A stretch of DNA of 64,000 bases from Actinomadura violacea (GCF_017573465.1 NZ_JAGEPF010000018.1:124001-188000), one strand, 5' to 3'; shown: positions 1-8,163, counted from the first letter of the stretch. Numbers and translations: made by a program. The notes: generated from the letters alone by a model not told the origin.

Positions 1-64
1 GCGTCGGTGACGGTCGCCGGCCAGGGCCAGTTCCGTGACCCGGTCACCAGGACCCGCCGCGCCG

Positions 65-208
65 TCACGGCTTGAACGCCAGCCGCAGCCGGTGCCGCCC
101 CCGGCTCCACAGCCGGGGGCGGCGCGCCGCGCGCAGGCCGCGGCGGGGCTCGGCGCGGCGGACCAGTTTCCGGCCGGGCAGCGGCGACTCCTGCGACCAG
201 AGGATCAC
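65..208 (-). CDS. Small basic protein coupled to exonuclease gene
   Basis: A possible 47-residue, Arg-rich protein. Its GTG start overlaps the stop of the upstream exonuclease gene (GTGA), the coupling used throughout this window. No domain is recognised. The main support is the overlap and the open frame. It could be a chance frame at the window edge, so confidence is low. Confidence 0.35.
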   Translation of the reverse strand: MILWSQESPLPGRKLVRRAEPRRGLRAARRPRLWSRGRHRLRLAFKP

Positions 209-942
209 GACCGCTCCAGCGTGTACCGGCGGGCGGCCATGAGCAGGTCGTAGGCCCACACCGCGTCGTCGTAGGCGTGGTGGCGGGCGTACCCGGTGGG
301 GTCCAGACCGAGCGCGGCCGTGAGCGCGTCGGAGGAGTACGGCGGCACCCAGCCCAGCGCCCCGGCGGCGTAGGTCTCGGCGTCCATCAGGTGGTAGTGC
401 CACGGGGTGGAGTCGTAGTCGATCAGCCGGGTGCGGATGAGCAGGTCCCGCAGCGTCGACTCGTCGAAGCCCGGGACGGCGCCGACGAGCGTGGGGTTGC
501 CGCGCAGCCACGGGCCGTCCATCAGCGTCTGCGCCGCCGACATGTCGGTGCACACCGGGGCGGTCGGGCCGACGGCGGGGTTGCGCTGGGGGTGCCGTTG
601 GTGGAACCCGCCGATGTCCAGCGACTCGCAGACGTCCTCGGGCAGGTGGTGGAACCAGGTGCCCTGGTGGCCGGGGGTGGGGGCGTCGTCGCCGCCTTCG
701 GACAGGGCGCGGGCGGCGTCGGGGCACTCGCGGGCCAGGATGCCCTCCAGCCCGAGATAGTCGATGTCGGTGAACAGGTGCAGCTTGTTGCGGGAGCCGT
801 CGGCGTTGACGCGCAGCCCGCCGATCTCCCAGGCGCGGCGACCGCCGGGCAGATGCGAGGGCCGCAGCCGGGTTGTCTCCAGATCGATGACGATGAGGTC
901 GCCGGGCTCGTGGCCGGGCTGGAAGTCGCACTGGTCCTTCAC
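205..942 (-). CDS. DnaQ-like DEDDh 3'-5' exonuclease
   Basis: A 245-residue protein of the DnaQ/RNase T exonuclease superfamily, which removes nucleotides from 3' DNA or RNA ends in the cytoplasm using two metal ions. Exo I is VIDLETT at residues 18-24 (acidic D20 and E22). Exo II is near GAVPGFD (D160). Exo III is HHAYDDA (about 221-227), with His before Asp as in the DEDDh subgroup. The GTG start is chosen because AAGGAG lies 5 bases upstream; the longer upstream frame is Arg-rich and lacks a site. It is probably used in phage DNA replication or repair, but the substrate is unknown. A class B promoter sits about 50-80 bp upstream. Confidence 0.85.
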   Translation of the reverse strand: MKDQCDFQPGHEPGDLIVIDLETTRLRPSHLPGGRRAWEIGGLRVNADGSRNKLHLFTDIDYLGLEGILARECPDAARALSEGGDDAPTPGHQGTWFHHLPEDVCESLDIGGFHQRHPQRNPAVGPTAPVCTDMSAAQTLMDGPWLRGNPTLVGAVPGFDESTLRDLLIRTRLIDYDSTPWHYHLMDAETYAAGALGWVPPYSSDALTAALGLDPTGYARHHAYDDAVWAYDLLMAARRYTLERS

Positions 943-993
943 TGTGTCTCCTTGGTGTGCCGAGGGTGTGCCGAGGCGGGTGCCGAGGCGGTG

Positions 994-1021
994 ATGGTGG
1001 CGGGCGCGGGTGGTTAGCGTC
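994..1021 (-). promoter_or_regulatory. Class B promoter for exonuclease gene
   Basis: On the minus strand GACGCT (1021-1016) is followed after 16 bp by CACCAT (999-994). The element overlaps the stop codon of the preceding small gene. It fits the family GACGTT-N16-TAGCKT seen before the late genes, with a weaker -10. Confidence 0.45.
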
Positions 1022-1298
1022 GCCCCGTGCCGTCGTCGTCCAGCAACGGCGCGGCGGCGGTCGACACCGAGCCTTCGAGGATGCGGATGTCGGTGGCGCC
1101 CGCGAGCCACTGGCGGGCGGCGTGCAGGCGGGCGCCGCACCGGGTGCGGCACTGCTGGAAGCGCATCCGCACCACCTCCCGGTCGCCGGCGCCTGCGGGG
1201 GGTCGGTGCGCGGCGGGCGGGATGTAGGGGTAGACGCGGCCGGACGCGGGCGCCACGGGGATCGTCGCAACGCGCCGCCGGGACACGACGGTGAACAC
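1014..1298 (-). CDS. Hypothetical protein, 94 aa
   Basis: Unrecognised protein of 94 residues. The centre carries a short Cys pair (QQCRTRCGA), too little to call a zinc site. The GTG start has GGAAG 7 bases upstream. A degenerate class A promoter box lies directly before it, with GTTCACCGACC and CACAAT but no leader hairpin. The gene runs into the class B promoter of the exonuclease gene. Existence is moderately supported. Confidence 0.5.
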   Translation of the reverse strand: MFTVVSRRRVATIPVAPASGRVYPYIPPAAHRPPAGAGDREVVRMRFQQCRTRCGARLHAARQWLAGATDIRILEGSVSTAAAPLLDDDGTGRR

Positions 1299-1310
1299 AG
1301 GGGCACTTCC

Positions 1311-1339
1311 ATTGTGGGGTCGGTGAACAGCGCGGCTAT
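1311..1339 (-). promoter_or_regulatory. Degenerate class A promoter
   Basis: The minus strand reads GTTCACCGACC followed by CACAAT (1316-1311). The -35 position is poor (ATAGCC). Unlike other class A elements it has no CCCGGG hairpin, so translation would begin close to the transcript start. Confidence 0.35.
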
Positions 1340-1431
1340 GGGCCGCCCAGGGGCGTACAGGCGGATTCCTGCAAGTATGGAGCGGCCCGCCCCTGCGTGC
1401 GCGGGGACGGGCCGAAGAGGTCCTGAAATTT

Positions 1432-2007
1432 TCAGTCGGCGTAGCTGCGGCGGTACCGGGCGCCGCCGAAGTACACCCGCTGCCCGTCCATGTAGTAGCG
1501 GCCGTCCTTGCGGCGATGCGCGTACTGCCGAAGCTCCGGGCCCTCGTACCGCATCGTCTCCAGCTCGGCGTCGCTGTACTCGTGGTCCCACACCGGCCAC
1601 GGGCCCACGTGGTAGGCCGGCTTGTGCCCGGTATGGCCGCCCACCGTCCGCAGCGCCTCCAGCGCCACCTTCGCGCCCGAGGGGCTGATGGCGGTGACCA
1701 CGAACGGCATCCGGTCCTGGGGCATGGCGTGCGTGGCGCCCTTGCCGAGGACGGGCGTGTTGGCGCGGCGCACCGCGGCCTCCTGCTTGGCCTTGTAGGC
1801 GGCGCGCGCGGCGTCCACCACCTCCCGGTAGCGGACGCGCGCCTGCTCGGGGTCGGTGACCAGCTCCACCGTGCGGCCCGCCGCCCTCAGCTTGTCGGCC
1901 TCCCGGGCCGCCTCGTCGGCGTCGGTGAAGCTGCCGTAGGAGAACCCGAACCGCTCGTCGCCGGGCTCGGCGGGGGTCCACACGATGAGGGCGGTGGGCT
2001 GGTACAT
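1432..2007 (-). CDS. Hypothetical protein, 191 aa
   Basis: No family is recognised. The protein has a soluble composition, an Ala/Glu/Lys-rich helical middle (about residues 25-75) and a Tyr/Arg-rich C-terminus. The ATG is fixed by AAGGAG 5 bases upstream; the longer open frame is only the translation of the leader hairpin and is excluded. It stands alone behind a class A promoter, so it is probably expressed with the early/accessory set. Confidence 0.7.
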   Translation of the reverse strand: MYQPTALIVWTPAEPGDERFGFSYGSFTDADEAAREADKLRAAGRTVELVTDPEQARVRYREVVDAARAAYKAKQEAAVRRANTPVLGKGATHAMPQDRMPFVVTAISPSGAKVALEALRTVGGHTGHKPAYHVGPWPVWDHEYSDAELETMRYEGPELRQYAHRRKDGRYYMDGQRVYFGGARYRRSYAD

Positions 2008-2084
2008 GGCTGCTCCTTGCGGTTGGGCCCGGGTGCTTCTCCCGGGCACACCCTCAATGTATGGTCGGTTAACGCCCAGTGCAA
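2008..2084 (-). promoter_or_regulatory. Class A promoter with 5' hairpin leader
   Basis: Minus strand: -35 TTGCAC (2084-2079), 17-bp spacer containing GTTAACCGACC, -10 TACATT (2061-2056). Transcription should begin near 2049, at the base of a hairpin with 7-bp arms (2027-2033 and 2041-2047) whose loop region contains GAAGCAC, followed by AAGGAG and the ATG. Confidence 0.75.
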
Positions 2085-2112
2085 GGAGGGGCAGTGCAAA
2101 GAACAGCGCAGG

Positions 2113-2520
2113 TCAGGCGGGTCGCACGCGGCGGCGGCGGCGCCCGGCCGACTTGACGTCCGCCAGCCGGATCTTCACGGCGCCGGGCCACACGCGCAGC
2201 TGCACGGTGGGCGGCAGCGGCGTCTCGCGGGGGCCGTGCTTGGGCAGGTCGGCGTCGGGCGCGTCGACCTCCAGGCGGGTGGACACCCGCATCTCCCAGT
2301 CGGGCAGCGGGGTGTCCTCGTCGGTCTGGCCGAGGCCGAACGACCACGTGCCGTCGTGGACGCCGATGACGCGCATCTCCTGGCCGTCGTCGCCGCGCAG
2401 GATGGCCGACCACAGCAGCATGCCGTCGGCGCCGGGGTCGTAGGCGTCGAAGACGCCGTCGCCGGCGCGGGCGCCGGAAACGCGGACCCCGCCGTCGGGC
2501 GTCCCGTAGATCTCGATCAT
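2113..2520 (-). CDS. Hypothetical protein, 135 aa
   Basis: Unrecognised 135-residue protein. It appears beta-rich with many acidic residues and ends in an Arg-rich tail (GRRRRRV), possibly nucleic-acid or ribosome binding. ATG start with GGAG 8 bases upstream. It ends just before the class A promoter of the next gene. No promoter of its own is evident, so it may be transcribed from upstream past the hairpin at 2737-2779. Confidence 0.65.
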   Translation of the reverse strand: MIEIYGTPDGGVRVSGARAGDGVFDAYDPGADGMLLWSAILRGDDGQEMRVIGVHDGTWSFGLGQTDEDTPLPDWEMRVSTRLEVDAPDADLPKHGPRETPLPPTVQLRVWPGAVKIRLADVKSAGRRRRRVRPA

Positions 2521-2736
2521 TGCCGTGCTCCGGTGTGGGGGCAGCCGTCATCGTCGACGGCCAGCGGGGCGGTGTCCGGGCCGGGGGCGGCCAGGACCGG
2601 GGCGACCCGCGGCGGCGTGCGCGGCGGCGCCGTCGTGGTCGGTGTCGAGCGTAGTCAGGGCGGGCGTCGGCGGCCGGGCAACGCCGATTCCTTCGCGTCC
2701 GGCGGCGTGCCGGATGCGGCCAGCGGGCCGGTACGG

Positions 2737-2779
2737 CGAGCGCCGCCCGCCCCCGGGGTGCCGGGGCGGGCGGCGCTCG
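2737..2779 (-). terminator. Strong GC hairpin, likely terminator
   Basis: A perfect 17-bp G+C stem (2737-2753 with 2763-2779) and a 9-base loop lies 14 bases beyond the stop of the LPD29-like gene. There is no T-run; actinobacteria often terminate at such stems. Confidence 0.6.
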
Positions 2780-2792
2780 GGCTCGCGCGGGC

Positions 2793-3494
2793 TCAGCGGT
2801 CGCTGGTCTTGAAGTGTTGGGGGTAGTCGCCCTCGCCGTGCCCGTCGGCCACCACGTGCAGGTAGAAGTTGACGTCGAAGTAGTCGGTCTGGATGTCACT
2901 GCGGTCGTAGTTGTAGGCGTTGGCAAGATCCTTCAGCGCCTGCCCGAGCGCGGCGAGTTCGGGCCCGGCGTCCTTGTACTTGACGTTGTCGTCCCAGTAG
3001 GCGGTCTTGGTGACCCACCAGTCGGCGGGCACGTTCTTGATCGTGATGTCGATCGAGCGGCCGCCCGAATAGATGTTGCGCCGCACGAAGATCCGGATGA
3101 AGTCGGGGGCGTCGCCGATCGGGTCGGCGTAGGGCACCGCGACCACGCCCGACTTCACCAGCGCCCCCGCCTGCGCCTTCCTGCTCTGCTTGCCGAGCTT
3201 GCGCGCCAGGGCGATGTCCTTGCGGATCGCGGCGGCCAGCTCGGTGGCGCCCATGAACTTGCCCGGCTCGTACTTGGCGCCCGCCCACCCGTCGGGCCGC
3301 TGGTAGTAGCCGCTGGACTGCGCGGCCTCCTCCCACTGCTCCTTCTCCTTGGCCCTGAGCCGCAGCAGGGCGCGGCGCGCGGCGTCACGCTCCTCTTCCC
3401 TGGTGGTGGGACGGTCGATGATCTGGGTCAGTGCGTCGATGCGGTGCGAGAGCGCGGCGACCTTGTCCTGCTTGGCGTTGGTCTTCACAGGCAC
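2793..3494 (-). CDS. LPD29-like phage protein
   Basis: A 233-residue protein. Residues about 1-60 are charged and helical. The centre reads GATELAAAIRKD and later RRNIYSGGRSIDITIKNVPADWW, which resembles the LPD29 'large polyvalent protein associated' domain (helix, then YSGG-S-I). Such domains are common on phage and conjugative-element proteins of unknown role. The GTG start is chosen because AAGGAG lies 6 bases upstream. It is monocistronic behind a class A promoter. The domain call comes from motif memory and should be treated as probable. Confidence 0.7.
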   Translation of the reverse strand: MPVKTNAKQDKVAALSHRIDALTQIIDRPTTREEERDAARRALLRLRAKEKEQWEEAAQSSGYYQRPDGWAGAKYEPGKFMGATELAAAIRKDIALARKLGKQSRKAQAGALVKSGVVAVPYADPIGDAPDFIRIFVRRNIYSGGRSIDITIKNVPADWWVTKTAYWDDNVKYKDAGPELAALGQALKDLANAYNYDRSDIQTDYFDVNFYLHVVADGHGEGDYPQHFKTSDR

Positions 3495-3576
3495 GTGCTG
3501 CTCCTTGTCGTTGCGGCCCCGGGCGCTTCCACCGGGGCCCACCATTCAATGTATGGTCGGTTAACGCCGAACGCAA
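3495..3576 (-). promoter_or_regulatory. Class A promoter with 5' hairpin leader
   Basis: -35 TTGCGT (3576-3571), 17 bp with GTTAACCGACC, -10 TACATT (3553-3548). The leader stem is CCCCGG/CCGGGG with loop variant GGAAGCGC, so the loop is slightly diverged. Confidence 0.7.
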
Positions 3577-3610
3577 GGAGGGCGCGACAAAGAACGCGCT
3601 GGCCGGGCGG

Positions 3611-4198
3611 CTACTTCCCCGCCCGTGCGCGGTGCCGGTTGATGCGGTGCAGGACGCGGCCCTTCAGGACGTCGACGGTCGCGACGGTCGCGTGCTCCCA
3701 GGCGTCCAGGCGCTGCTCGCGGATGTCGCGGGCCGCCTGCTCCTCCCAGTCGGGCGCCCGGTCGTCCCCGGCGAGCGGGATGCCCAGCACGTCCATGGCC
3801 ACCTCGTCGACGTGGCCGAGGTGGTTCTCGCAGTACCGGGCCAGGCGGGTGCGGGTGAGCGCTGGGTTCGGGCACCCGGCGGCCGTGCACAGCATGCAGA
3901 CGGTGTCGGGTCCGCCGCCGATCTGAAGCTCGACGTTGAACCGCAGCCCGCCGACGTTCAGGGTCGCGGTGTCTCCGTCGCTGGACTCCAGCACGACGGG
4001 CAGCTTGCCGGGGTCGTGCCCGGCGGAGCCGGGGGCGGCGCCGGGCGCGCAGCAGTTGCCGTCGTCCAGGTCGTCGGCGACGGCGCCGTACAGGCGGGCG
4101 GCGGAGTCGAGGCAGATGAAGGTGCCGAACGGCTCGTCGAAGCAGTGTCCGGCGGCGGCCCGCTTCAGCAGGTCCCGCAGGGTGCGGTCGGGGTACAT
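3611..4198 (-). CDS. Hypothetical Cys-containing protein, 195 aa
   Basis: Unrecognised. A CMLC...GCP...YCENHLGH arrangement around residues 100-130 could bind one zinc ion. The rest is helical with an Arg-rich C-terminal segment. ATG with GGAG 5 bases upstream. It is probably the last gene of a three-gene run with the genes ending at 4248 and 4580, all behind the class A promoter at about 4790-4869. Confidence 0.7.
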   Translation of the reverse strand: MYPDRTLRDLLKRAAAGHCFDEPFGTFICLDSAARLYGAVADDLDDGNCCAPGAAPGSAGHDPGKLPVVLESSDGDTATLNVGGLRFNVELQIGGGPDTVCMLCTAAGCPNPALTRTRLARYCENHLGHVDEVAMDVLGIPLAGDDRAPDWEEQAARDIREQRLDAWEHATVATVDVLKGRVLHRINRHRARAGK

Positions 4199-4247
4199 GC
4201 GTCTCCAGTCGTGGGGTCGGGGCAGGGCGGTGGCGGGGCTCAGCGCG

Positions 4248-4553
4248 TCACTGGCCGGATGGGAAGGCGACGATGATGCCGGTGCCGGCCTCCTCGGTCT
4301 CGGCCACGATCTCGAACAGCTCGTGGCGGGTGAGGATGTCGCGCAGGGCGTCCAGGGTGCCCCGGGCGACCGCGTGCACGCGGAAGGTGCCGTCGTCGGC
4401 CTGCCGGGGCGTGCCGTCGGCGTTGCCCTCGAAGTAGGCCAGGGTGACGTGCTGGATGGTCTCGTTGGCGTGGGCGACGCGCCACGCCGGGTCGGCGGCG
4501 TCGTGCTCGCCGGTGCGGACGGTCAGGACCGGATGGGTGGTGGTGGCGTCCAT
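4248..4553 (-). CDS. Hypothetical protein, 101 aa
   Basis: Unrecognised small acidic protein, probably alpha/beta, with no membrane segment. ATG with AGGAG 6 bases upstream. It sits in the middle of the three-gene group between the genes ending at 4580 and 3611. Confidence 0.65.
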   Translation of the reverse strand: MDATTTHPVLTVRTGEHDAADPAWRVAHANETIQHVTLAYFEGNADGTPRQADDGTFRVHAVARGTLDALRDILTRHELFEIVAETEEAGTGIIVAFPSGQ

Positions 4554-4579
4554 GTCTGCTCCTGGGGTGTCGGGGGTGG

Positions 4580-4789
4580 TCAGTTCAAGCCGCCGATGAT
4601 GTACCAGCCGGGCACCGGGCCCACCTCGCCGAGGCGGTGGTGCCAGGCGGGCACCCGCCCGCTGGACATCACGATGTAGGAGTCGCTGCCGGCGATGAAG
4701 TCGCCCAGCGCGCGGACCTCATCAGACCCGGGGGTGGGCAGGGGCTTGGCCGGGTTGCGGCCGGGGACGAAGTCGCCGTAGCGGACCAT
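4580..4789 (-). CDS. Hypothetical protein, 69 aa
   Basis: Small unrecognised protein and first gene of its operon. The ATG follows AAGGAG; the upstream in-frame extension is just the leader hairpin and is rejected. Confidence 0.6.
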   Translation of the reverse strand: MVRYGDFVPGRNPAKPLPTPGSDEVRALGDFIAGSDSYIVMSSGRVPAWHHRLGEVGPVPGWYIIGGLN

Positions 4790-4869
4790 GGCTGGTGCTC
4801 CTTGGAGTGGGGCCCGGGTGCTTCTCCCGGGCACGTCTTCATTGTGGGGTCGGTTAACGTCCGATGCAA
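4790..4869 (-). promoter_or_regulatory. Class A promoter with 5' hairpin leader
   Basis: -35 TTGCAT (4869-4864), 17 bp with GTTAACCGACC, -10 CACAAT (4846-4841), then the CCCGGG hairpin with GAAGCAC in the loop, and AAGGAG. Confidence 0.75.
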
Positions 4870-4931
4870 GAGGGCGGGCAGCGAAACGCCCCCGGCGCGG
4901 CGGGCACCGGAGGCGTTGAGCTGGCGGGCGG

Positions 4932-5894
4932 TCAGCGGCGGGCGCGCCCCCTCCCCCGCCGCGGCTTGCGGTCGCCGCGGTTGCCGTCGCGGCGTTTGGG
5001 GCGGGGTGCCAGCAGCGGCAGCACCGCCACCGTCAGCCCCCACGGCCCGAACGACAGCAGCATCGCGGCGGCCAGCGCGGCGGTGAACCCGAAGTACACG
5101 GGCCCGTTCTCGGCCTCCCCGTTCACCTCGATCAGGTCCACGCCCCGCATGGTCTGCGACCAGGGCCAGCCGAGCGGGCAGCCGCCGGGGGTGACCATGT
5201 CGCCGGCGATGTGGGTCAGCGCGCCCAGCATCGTTGCAACGGGCACCACCCGAAGGTCGACGTGGAAGTGCATCAGCGCCCAGGTGATGGGCAGCGGCGC
5301 GATGTCGTCGAGCAGGCCGCGGATGTGCCACAGCCGGATCAGGGAGGCCAGCGCCAGCACCAGCAGCGCGGCCAGGACCGCCTTGCCTGCCACGTCGCCG
5401 TAGACCTTGGCTGCGGCGGTGAACACGGCGGCCAGGCCGGCGGTGGTGGCGAGCGCGGCCGGGCCGTGCCACGGCTTCTTGTAGGCGGGAGCGCCGCGCC
5501 CCTCGCCGGTGTCGGTGAGCGCGGTGACGTACCCGAGCGCGATCAGCAGCATGGCCAGGACGGCGCCGACGACCAGCCACATGACGTCGCCGCTGTAGGC
5601 GGCGTTGCCGCCGAACGCGGCGAAGGTGACCACCGCGACGCCCAGGAAGGAGTGCGTGCCGTTGCGGTGCCCGCCCGACAGCCACCGCACCAGCGCCGAG
5701 AACATCCGGGTCGCCGGCCCGAACGTCATCGTCACCCCGGAGTTCTGGTGGTCGATGTCGGGCAGCACCGCGAACCCGGCGGTGGCGGCGACACCGAGCC
5801 CGATCTCCAGCGGCGTCAGGTGCACGATCTGCGCGACGGCGGGCGCGGCGGCGGCGAACACCGTCGCGCCCGTCAGCGCGTGCGTGCGGCCCAT
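4932..5894 (-). CDS. YdjM/DUF457-type membrane metal-dependent hydrolase
   Basis: A 320-residue polytopic membrane protein of the YdjM/DUF457 'metal-dependent hydrolase' family. The family's His/Asp signatures are present: THALTG at the N-terminus, LPDIDH (about 48-53), HRNGTHSFLG (about 76-85) and THIAGDMVT (about 227-235). Several hydrophobic segments lie between them, and a basic Arg-rich tail should face the cytoplasm. The substrate is unknown for the family, though in E. coli YdjM is LexA-controlled. The ATG start overlaps the upstream stop (TGATG), showing coupling to the 98-aa gene. In a phage it might modify the envelope, but that is inference. Confidence 0.8.
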   Translation of the reverse strand: MGRTHALTGATVFAAAAPAVAQIVHLTPLEIGLGVAATAGFAVLPDIDHQNSGVTMTFGPATRMFSALVRWLSGGHRNGTHSFLGVAVVTFAAFGGNAAYSGDVMWLVVGAVLAMLLIALGYVTALTDTGEGRGAPAYKKPWHGPAALATTAGLAAVFTAAAKVYGDVAGKAVLAALLVLALASLIRLWHIRGLLDDIAPLPITWALMHFHVDLRVVPVATMLGALTHIAGDMVTPGGCPLGWPWSQTMRGVDLIEVNGEAENGPVYFGFTAALAAAMLLSFGPWGLTVAVLPLLAPRPKRRDGNRGDRKPRRGRGRARR

Positions 5895-6190
5895 CACGAC
5901 CACTCACCGCCCGGCGTGCTGTCACCGGTGATGAACGCGTACAGCACCGTCGCGCTGCGGATGAACTCGGCGGGGTCGTCGCCTCCACGGGTGGAGGCGG
6001 CGATCAGGTTGGCGTGCCTCTTGCCCAGGGCGCTCTCGCGGGCGCGCAGGTCGTCCTCGTCGACGGCGTCCTGCAGCCACTCCAGCAGCGGGAGGGCGTT
6101 GACGGCGACAGCGATGCTGTCGGCCGGGTCGTCGGTGATGTTGGCGGCCCATGTCAGCACGCGGCCCCGCAGGGTGGGGCTGACGTTCAT
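5894..6190 (-). CDS. Hypothetical protein, 98 aa
   Basis: Unrecognised helical, acidic protein. Its ATG overlaps the stop of the upstream zinc-site gene (ATGA) and its own stop overlaps the start of the membrane hydrolase. The four genes from 6575 to 4932 are therefore a tightly coupled operon. Confidence 0.65.
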   Translation of the reverse strand: MNVSPTLRGRVLTWAANITDDPADSIAVAVNALPLLEWLQDAVDEDDLRARESALGKRHANLIAASTRGGDDPAEFIRSATVLYAFITGDSTPGGEWS

Positions 6191-6501
6191 CGCCGCACCG
6201 CCTGGAGCCGGGTGCGGGCGGTGCAACCGCACTCGTGGACACCGACGGGCGCAGACCCGGGCGGCTCGTCCGCGGGGACATCCGCGGCGGCGGGCGCGGC
6301 GGCGGGCGTGGCATCGGCGGGCGTGGTGTCGACGAGTTGGCGGCAGGTGCCGGAGGCGTTCAGCCACCGGTCGTCGTACATCGCGGCCCAGTCGCCGTCG
6401 GCGCCGGTGCGGGGCGGGCCTCCTCCGCAGTGGACGCCGTTCTGGTGCCCGCACGCGGGGCAGTTCTGCTCGTGTTCCTCAAGCAGGATGCGGCGGCTCA
6501 T
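6187..6501 (-). CDS. Small zinc-site protein, 104 aa
   Basis: Near the N-terminus it has CPACGHQNGVHC, a CxxC plus His/Cys cluster typical of a small zinc ribbon, and HECGC near the C-terminus, with an Ala/Pro-rich linker between. Such proteins are common in actinophage early regions; the function is unknown. The ATG overlaps the stop of the 25-aa leader gene (ATGA). Confidence 0.65.
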   Translation of the reverse strand: MSRRILLEEHEQNCPACGHQNGVHCGGGPPRTGADGDWAAMYDDRWLNASGTCRQLVDTTPADATPAAAPAAADVPADEPPGSAPVGVHECGCTARTRLQAVRR

Positions 6502-6575
6502 GACGCCGCCTCGGCGGTGGGCCGGGTCTGGGTGGCGGCCTGCCGCCGGGCGGCGAGGTCGTTGGGAATTGCCAC
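6498..6575 (-). CDS. 25-aa peptide at head of operon
   Basis: A GTG-started 25-codon frame with AAGGAG 7 bases upstream ends in ATGA with the zinc-site gene. It occupies exactly the place of a first gene behind the class A hairpin leader. It may be a real microprotein or a leader whose translation recruits ribosomes to the next gene. Confidence 0.5.
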   Translation of the reverse strand: MAIPNDLAARRQAATQTRPTAEAAS

Positions 6576-6654
6576 GGGCGCGCTCCTTGATCGGGCCCCG
6601 GGTGCTTCTCCCGGGGCTCCTCCCCATTGTGGGGTCGGTTAACGCTCGCGGCAA
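6576..6654 (-). promoter_or_regulatory. Class A promoter with 5' hairpin leader
   Basis: -35 TTGCCG (6654-6649), 17 bp with GTTAACCGACC, -10 CACAAT (6631-6626). The hairpin CCCCGGG/CCCGGGG follows with GAAGCAC in the loop region, then AAGGAG. Confidence 0.75.
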
Positions 6655-6666
6655 CCCCGCACGTGA

Positions 6667-8163
6667 TCATGCGACGGGAACTTTGCCGTTGCTGGTGTGC
6701 GCGGCCGTGGCTGCGTCGGCGGCCTCGTCGGCGTCGCCGGCGGGCTCGTCCTGCACGCTCTCCCCCGGGGTGTGCACGGCGGTGTGCGTCTCGTCGTGCA
6801 CGGGGGTGTGCGCGGGGGTGTGCGCGTGTGCATGCAGGTCAGGGGCTTGCACGGCGTGCACGGCGCCGTCGTGCACGACGGGCTGTGCGTGCACACCCTC
6901 GCCCTGTGCACGCACAGTCTCGTGCACGGGCTCGTGCACGGCGGCGGCGTCCTGGTCCTGCACGGCGGGCTGTGCATGCACGGGTTCGCGCACGGTCTCC
7001 GGCTCGCGCACGGTCTCGGCGGCGGGCTCGGCGGGCGCGCTCGCCTGCTCGATCTCCCACCGCTCGTCGAAGTGCTTGGACATCCACCGCGACACCGACG
7101 ACCGGTCCTTCTTGACCCCCGACTCCTTCCACACCTCCGCCGGGCGCGGCCGGGCGCCGTTGGCGGCGTACAGCGTGCGGTACGCCTCCCACGCGGCGGC
7201 CACCTCCGGGTCAGCGAGGAGCTGCTCCCAGGCGTCCTCGTGCACGGCCGCCGGCTTGGGCACGTCGTGCACGGCGGGCTGTGCAGCAGGCTGTGCACGG
7301 CGCTGTGCGCTCGACTGCGCGTCGTGCACGGGCGGCGCGGGCGCGGGCACGCGCGGCGCCGCCTCGTCGAGTGCGGGCTGGCTGCCCGGTGCACGCACGG
7401 CCGGAGCCGCGTTCGCCGACAACGTCTCGCGGGTGAGCATCGCCGCCGTCTTGCGCATGGCGCCCTCGGGGTTCAGCGCGTACGTGCGCACGGCCCACAG
7501 CTCGTCGGCCGAGGCGTTCTTCTTCCAGGACGGCCACCACCACCGCGCGAGCTTGCCTGTGCGCTCCTTGAGCCGCAGCACCGCCAGCTCCCGCGCCTGC
7601 TCGCGCTTCACCAGCTCGTCCAGGCTCTTCACGCGCCACCGGTTGCGGCGGTACCACATGCGGAACGTCGACAGCGGCGTCAGCCACATGTTCCACGGGA
7701 TCGGCTCCATCACGGCCTCGTCGCCGTGCTTGTCGACCCACTTGCCCAGGCTGTGGCGGATCGCCTCCACCACGGCGATGTAGATGATCGGCATCATCGC
7801 GTGGAACGCCTTGCCCATCGGGTCATCCGACGCGGCGGTGTTGAACGAGATGGTGACGATGTTCAGTCCCAGGACGGCGTACCGCAGCCACGGCACCCCG
7901 ACGGCCAGCCGGACGGTGAGCAGGTCGTAGGCGGTGAGGACCAGGATCGCGCAGTCGATGCCGATGGGGGCGATCCACGCGTCGTGGTGAAGGTACGGCT
8001 CGGCTGCGGTCCGCATGCCGCTGAACGAGCCGTAGAACCCGATGCCGGCGATCCCCAGCACGCCCACCGCCACCGGCAGCGACAGCAGCACGAACAGCCA
8101 GGTGGGCAGCGATGGCTTCTTGCGGCCCGCGGCCTGACCCGCGGCCTGTTCCTCGCCGCTCAC
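6667..8163 (-). CDS. DUF2637 membrane protein with GTGCAC-rich tail
   Basis: A 498-residue protein. Residues about 20-160 form four hydrophobic segments with the DUF2637 look (FYGSFSGM..., AWIAPIGIDCAIL, NTAASDD, a helix near MMPIIYIAVVEA). DUF2637 proteins are typical of actinomycete conjugative plasmids and integrative elements, where related Spd proteins act in DNA spread. Residues about 380-490 are a low-complexity tail rich in Val-His pairs, encoded by a dense GTGCAC tract. The GTG start overlaps the HTH gene stop (GTGA). A second DUF2637 protein is encoded at 20343-21455. The function here is inferred to be envelope- or transfer-related. Confidence 0.75.
   Translation of the reverse strand: MSGEEQAAGQAAGRKKPSLPTWLFVLLSLPVAVGVLGIAGIGFYGSFSGMRTAAEPYLHHDAWIAPIGIDCAILVLTAYDLLTVRLAVGVPWLRYAVLGLNIVTISFNTAASDDPMGKAFHAMMPIIYIAVVEAIRHSLGKWVDKHGDEAVMEPIPWNMWLTPLSTFRMWYRRNRWRVKSLDELVKREQARELAVLRLKERTGKLARWWWPSWKKNASADELWAVRTYALNPEGAMRKTAAMLTRETLSANAAPAVRAPGSQPALDEAAPRVPAPAPPVHDAQSSAQRRAQPAAQPAVHDVPKPAAVHEDAWEQLLADPEVAAAWEAYRTLYAANGARPRPAEVWKESGVKKDRSSVSRWMSKHFDERWEIEQASAPAEPAAETVREPETVREPVHAQPAVQDQDAAAVHEPVHETVRAQGEGVHAQPVVHDGAVHAVQAPDLHAHAHTPAHTPVHDETHTAVHTPGESVQDEPAGDADEAADAATAAHTSNGKVPVA
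6772..7395. repeat. GTGCAC tract 1
   Basis: More than a dozen GTGCAC or close (GTGCGC, GTGCAT) hexamers in about 600 bp, inside the 3' part of the first DUF2637 gene. The stretch near 6830-6860 (GCATGCAGGTCAG followed by GCACGGCGTGCAC) recurs almost unchanged near 24875-24900 in an unrelated gene and frame. Confidence 0.75.

Noticed and set aside
65..1981. A 638-codon open frame across several minus-strand genes
   Set aside because: It crosses two promoters and runs out of frame with the exonuclease and the 191-aa gene, both of which have good ribosome sites; its composition is Arg/Pro-rich as expected for an antiframe in G+C-rich DNA.
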